The notes beneath the pieces are model-generated. The model worked only from the letters and a program-made list of their open reading frames with translations. It did not search any database and was not told the DNA's origin. Below are positions 6,154-8,119 of a stretch of DNA of 8,119 nucleotides, piece after piece. Within the stretch, counting starts at the first letter, position 1. Each line of letters opens with the position of its first letter. The stretch is taken from NCBI GenBank assembly GCA_036524155.1, contig DATDCV010000271.1, forward strand, positions 1 to 8,119, written 5' to 3'. This DNA comes from DATDCV01 sp036524155. GTDB lineage: Bacteria; Verrucomicrobiota; Verrucomicrobiia; Limisphaerales; UBA8199. A program made the position numbers and the translations under genes.

Positions 6154-6321
6154 TACGGTAGCGGTTGGATTCGGTTCCATGAGCCGCAGGGCGTGCCCGT
6201 CCAGATCGCGCACGATCAGAGTCTTCACCGGTTCAAGCGAGTTGCCTGAGATGGTAACCACTCCTTTGGAAACAAACCGAACCCCCGTCTCCCTGCGTTT
6301 GTCCAGGTCTGCGTTACGGGG
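6142..6321 (-). pseudogene. C-terminal remnant of a VOC/glyoxalase-fold protein
   Basis: The minus frame ending in TGA at 6142-6144 encodes DLDKRRETGVRFVSKGVVTI, then LIVRDLDGHALRLMEP. This is the closing beta-alpha-beta module of vicinal-oxygen-chelate (glyoxalase/bleomycin-resistance) proteins: 'GVRFVS' followed by 'VRDxDGHALRLxE', with the terminal glutamate typical of the metal site. About 59 codons are open; a TGA at 6322-6324 closes the frame, and nothing VOC-like is seen further upstream, where the DNA instead encodes a kelch protein in another frame. The N-terminal half and start are therefore missing. I read it as a truncated gene fused by rearrangement; it is probably not translated as a VOC protein. 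Confidence 0.7.
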
Positions 6322-6575
6322 TCATAAAGCTCTGAAGTGGCTGCTTCTGCGAATGGTCTGCCGCCGGCTATCAGCACTGTTCCATTTGCCAAAAGCGTCG
6401 CGGTGTGGAGCCTGCGGAATTGGCGCAGCGGCCGCACCAGCGTGAATGAACCGGCCGTGGTTGCCTGGCAAGCCAGCACACTGAGCACCAAAGCGCCCAG
6501 TGCCCATCCAAGCCTCTGGCCTCGGGCTCCGCCACAGTTGTTACGGCTGCATGTTAATGAACGAGACCCATTCAT
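6225..6575 (-). pseudogene. Truncated secreted kelch-repeat protein (N-terminus only)
   Basis: The ATG at 6575 opens a 116-codon frame. Residues 20-42 form a signal peptide (RLGWALGALVLSVLACQATTAG). Residues 57-94 form one kelch/galactose-oxidase-type blade: HTATLLANGTVLIAGGR, then SELYDPVTQTWTNAG. Intact proteins of this kind have several such blades and are exported to build a beta-propeller. Here homology stops after residue 94 (about base 6300), and the frame runs on for 22 unrelated residues through DNA that, in another frame, encodes a VOC C-terminus. One blade cannot form a propeller, so I call this a broken gene. An alternative is a short secreted peptide still expressed from the original signals. 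Only a weak purine-rich ribosome site precedes the ATG. Confidence 0.7.
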
Positions 6576-6615
6576 TCTCGTGTGAGACGTAATCTGCCCT
6601 TCGGTTCCAGCTACC

Positions 6616-6792
6616 TCAATGGGACTTGCGTCCCATTTGTGAGGGTTGCGTTGAAGAGGCTGCCGGACCAAGGTACTTACGCAGGAACATATTCTTGTGG
6701 CCGCGCGGGTGGTCAACCACGACCGCGACGACCTCAAATCCGCGCTTTCTATAGAAGTCCGGAGCTTGGAAGCTGAACGTCATGAGCAGCAT
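6616..6792 (-). pseudogene. C-terminal remnant of a GNAT acetyltransferase
   Basis: A 58-codon frame encodes TFSFQAPDFYRKRGFEVVAV (residues 5-24), then HPRGHKNMFLRKYL. This is the last part of a GNAT N-acetyltransferase, where 'FQAPxFYxKxGF' is the C-terminal helix and 'GHxxxFLRKxL' the final strand. The acetyl-CoA-binding R/Q-x-x-G-x-G/A loop and everything before it are missing. Directly before the ATG is an in-frame TAG; the preceding codons (AARPWGRR) could be a decayed continuation in which a TGG became TAG, but this is weak. The last dozen residues (SSTQPSQMGRKSH) look foreign and are partly encoded by a palindrome. I infer a gene remnant, part of the same graveyard as the kelch and VOC pieces. 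Confidence 0.7.
6618..6637. repeat. 8-bp-arm palindromic hairpin at the end of the GNAT remnant
   Basis: AATGGGAC (6618-6625), loop TTGC and GTCCCATT (6630-6637) form a perfect stem. It overlaps the TGA of the GNAT remnant (6616-6618) and encodes its last residues, MGRKSH. No T-tract follows on either strand, so it is a weak terminator candidate; a dispersed palindromic repeat is at least as likely. Confidence 0.6.
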
Positions 6793-7046
6793 CTAGCGGC
6801 GGCCCCACGGGCGTGCGGCGGACCTCCTGGTGTATTGTAGAGGGTTCAGGCGGCAGCGATGAACGTGATCAAAACTCTCGCGAAAGAGGAGCGTGTTTTA
6901 GTGCACTGGATGGCGAGTGCTCCTCACATCTTCCGGCCAAGCCGGCCATCGGATACCGTCAGTAAGCGTGCCGGCTAAGCTCGTTAACCTGCGGAATCAA
7001 CGCATGCGGCTCGCAACTGAAGTGGCACTCTGCTAGGTTCTCCATC
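6793..7046. other. Gene-free leader region upstream of ECF3
   Basis: No convincing coding sequence is seen on either strand in these 254 bases. The leftmost 40 may be decayed GNAT sequence. The rest should hold the ECF3 promoter, but I cannot identify clear -35/-10 boxes. TGGCAC at 7023-7028 resembles a -24 element, but the -12 GC is absent at the required spacing. Confidence 0.35.
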
Positions 7047-7628
7047 ATGCCCGGTGACGTCACCCAGATCCTCAACGCCATCGACTCCGGCGACCCGAAA
7101 GCCGCCGAGGAACTGTTGCCGCTCGTGTATGACGAATTGCGCCGGCTGGCGGCGCATCGGCTCGCGAGCGAACAACGGCAACACACCCTGCAACCCACCG
7201 CACTTGTGCACGAAGCCTGGCTTAAGATTTCCGGATCGGAACAACGCGAATGGAACGGAAGACAGCATTTCTTCGCTGCGGCTGCCGAGGCGATGCGACG
7301 TATCCTCGTTGATCGGGCTCGCCGTCGTCTAGCGGTTAAACGGGGCGGGGGCGCGGAGCCGGTTCAAGCGGAAGAGCTGGAGCTTCCAACACCCGCGCCA
7401 GATGAGCAACTGCTCGAGGTGGACGACGCCTTGGAAATGCTCGCTCGAGTGGACGCACGGAAGGCGGAACTGGTCAAGTTGCGCTATTTCGTTGGGATGA
7501 GCTTCGGGGACGCGGCGGCTGCCCTCGGCATCGCTGTGCCAACAGCCAAGGAATGGTGGGCCTATGCGCGCGCCTGGCTCCGGGTGGAAATCGCTAAAAC
7601 TAACCGATCAAACGCCAAGATTCTTTAG
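7047..7628 (+). CDS. ECF sigma factor of the TIGR02999 (Sigma70_ECF) type (ECF3)
   Basis: The 193-residue product has the signature of the large-genome ECF family defined by TIGR02999 and Pfam Sigma70_ECF: LLPLVYDELRRLAAHRLA (residues 24-40), HTLQPTALVHEAWLKI (46-61) and HFFAAAAEAMRRILVDRARRR (74-94) in region 2. Region 4 follows (about 125-182), with LVKLRYFVGMSFGDAAAALGIAVPTAKEWWAYARAWLR in two short helices and the recognition helix. Length is normal. Start is the ATG at 7047, in line with the usual N-terminus of the family; the ribosome site is weak. Genes of this family are commonly followed by a Ser/Thr kinase gene, and one begins at 7975, but a small gene on the opposite strand lies between. 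No anti-sigma gene is visible. Confidence 0.93.
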   Translation: MPGDVTQILNAIDSGDPKAAEELLPLVYDELRRLAAHRLASEQRQHTLQPTALVHEAWLKISGSEQREWNGRQHFFAAAAEAMRRILVDRARRRLAVKRGGGAEPVQAEELELPTPAPDEQLLEVDDALEMLARVDARKAELVKLRYFVGMSFGDAAAALGIAVPTAKEWWAYARAWLRVEIAKTNRSNAKIL

Positions 7629-7686
7629 CGGCCATGTCGTGCCTCAACCTCGACTCAGCATAAGACGCGGACCACGGCGGTCGGGG

Positions 7687-7884
7687 TCACCGAGGCGGGT
7701 AGGTGTCCCAGGTGTGGCCCGATTCCGCGCTGACGTGCGTGAAGCCGGTCCCCTGCGGCGGATTGGGAATGCGAATGAGGTGCTTGCAAGTGGGACATTG
7801 GATTTGGCGGCCTGCGTATCGCGCCTCGCACTTGAGGGGTTGATCGCAATGGGAACAGTAGAACTTGAATTCGTGGGTGTTCAT
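7687..7884 (-). CDS. Small double-CxxC zinc-ribbon protein
   Basis: The 65-residue protein begins MNTHEFKFYCSHCDQPLKCE and continues with IQCPTCKHLIRIP. C10-x2-C13 and C30-x2-C33 form two zinc knuckles 16 residues apart, a typical zinc ribbon, with hydrophobic strands on both sides. The remaining 30 residues (PPQGTGFTHVSAESGHTW) are proline- and glycine-rich. I recall very similar short proteins in verrucomicrobial genomes near signalling genes, without a known function; they could bind nucleic acid or a protein partner. Start is the ATG at 7884, which puts the first CxxC close to the N-terminus. The frame stays open upstream to 8103, but that part is antisense to the kinase gene. It converges with ECF3 (58-base gap) and diverges from the kinase gene (90-base gap). 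Confidence 0.75.
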   Translation of the reverse strand: MNTHEFKFYCSHCDQPLKCEARYAGRQIQCPTCKHLIRIPNPPQGTGFTHVSAESGHTWDTYPPR

Positions 7885-7917
7885 GGTCTCTGACTGAACT
7901 AGCGCAATCGCCGGTGA

Positions 7918-7946
7918 AAAAGTATGCTTATTCTGTCCATACTTTT
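7918..7946. promoter_or_regulatory. Inverted repeat in the divergent zinc-ribbon/kinase promoter region
   Basis: AAAAGTATG (7918-7926) and CATACTTTT (7938-7946) are exact reverse complements separated by 11 bases. The pair sits in the 90-base gap between the two divergent starts (7884 and 7975), in locally AT-rich DNA. The centre-to-centre spacing of 20 bp suits a dimeric regulator. The regulator is unknown. Confidence 0.45.
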
Positions 7947-7974
7947 CGTTCATGGAATCCGCTTTTATGGGTGA

Positions 7975-8119
7975 ATGAAAAATCGTGTTCAGACTGAGCC
8001 GGACCGCGAGGCTTCGTTGTTCCAGGCGGCCGTCCAACGCTCCGGCCAAGACCGGGCTTCGTTCCTCGACGGCGCGTGCCAGGGCAATCCAGACCTGCGC
8101 CAACGCCTCGAAGCCTTGC
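7975..8119 (+). CDS. Ser/Thr protein kinase, N-terminus only (continues past window)
   Basis: Forty-eight codons are visible before the window ends. The sequence DREASLFQAAVQRSGQDRASFLDGACQGNPDLRQRLEAL matches the helical N-terminal segment ('LF..A......R..FLD.AC..D..LR..LEAL') that precedes the kinase domain in bacterial Pkn-type Ser/Thr kinases of Planctomycetota, Acidobacteriota and Verrucomicrobiota. The catalytic domain is not in the window, so the call rests on this segment and on the neighbouring TIGR02999-type ECF gene, a well-known pairing. The ATG at 7975 is fixed by an in-frame TGA immediately before it (7972-7974). GGGTGA lies close upstream but is poorly spaced as a ribosome site. 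Confidence 0.75.
   Translation, partial: MKNRVQTEPDREASLFQAAVQRSGQDRASFLDGACQGNPDLRQRLEAL

Noticed and set aside
7023..7038. TGGCAC as a sigma-54 promoter ahead of ECF3
   Set aside because: The -12 position at the required spacing reads GG instead of GC, and TIGR02999-type sigmas are not known to need sigma-54.
1..8119. CRISPR array, tRNA/rRNA, transposase or phage genes
   Set aside because: I looked for regularly spaced direct repeats, cloverleaf-like segments and transposase or integrase motifs and found none. The repeats present are inverted or 7-bp tandem units.

Overview
The window looks like chromosomal DNA from a GC-rich, soil-type bacterium with many alternative sigma factors. My best guess is the Verrucomicrobiota (Pedosphaera/Limisphaera-like), with Planctomycetota or Acidobacteriota as alternatives. 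The reasons are three ECF sigma factors in 8 kb, a TIGR02999-type ECF next to the start of a Ser/Thr kinase gene, a GAF-PAS sigma-54 activator, a small double-CxxC protein of a kind I associate with verrucomicrobia, and scattered palindromic and 7-bp repeats at gene ends. The lineage is inferred from style, not proven.

Layout. 1-494 (minus): an aquaporin/MIP channel cut by the window edge. 495-1224: about 730 bases with no convincing gene. 1225-1527 (plus): an antibiotic-biosynthesis-monooxygenase (ABM) fold protein behind an inverted repeat. 1653-2632 (plus): an ECF sigma factor coupled through an ATGA overlap to a 77-residue zinc-binding anti-sigma candidate. 2633-2876: an intergenic region with a dense cluster of CCACG/CGTGG dyads followed by a close match to a sigma-54 promoter. 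2877-3881 (plus): a second ECF sigma factor and a STAS protein. 3878-3953: a perfect 25-bp inverted repeat between convergent genes. 3957-6104 (minus): a GAF-PAS-AAA+-HTH sigma-54 activator. 6142-6792 (minus): a gene graveyard with a VOC C-terminus, a secreted kelch N-terminus and a GNAT C-terminus. 7047-7628 (plus): a third ECF. 7687-7884 (minus): a small zinc-ribbon protein. 7975-8119 (plus): the first 48 codons of a probable Ser/Thr protein kinase.

How the parts may work together. Most of the window is transcription control. ECF1 and its zinc anti-sigma form a self-contained switch. ECF2 is paired with a STAS protein that lacks the usual phospho-serine. The ECF2-STAS operon has a sigma-54-like promoter and tandem dyads about 130-150 bp upstream of its predicted start, and a sigma-54 activator is encoded convergently beside it. 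I infer a possible cascade (signal to GAF/PAS activator, then sigma-54, then ECF2 and STAS). ECF3 and the kinase form a second module of a known type, here interrupted by an antisense zinc-ribbon gene. The most notable points are this candidate cascade, the repeats that sit at gene 3' ends and supply stop codons or C-terminal residues, and the kelch/VOC chimera.
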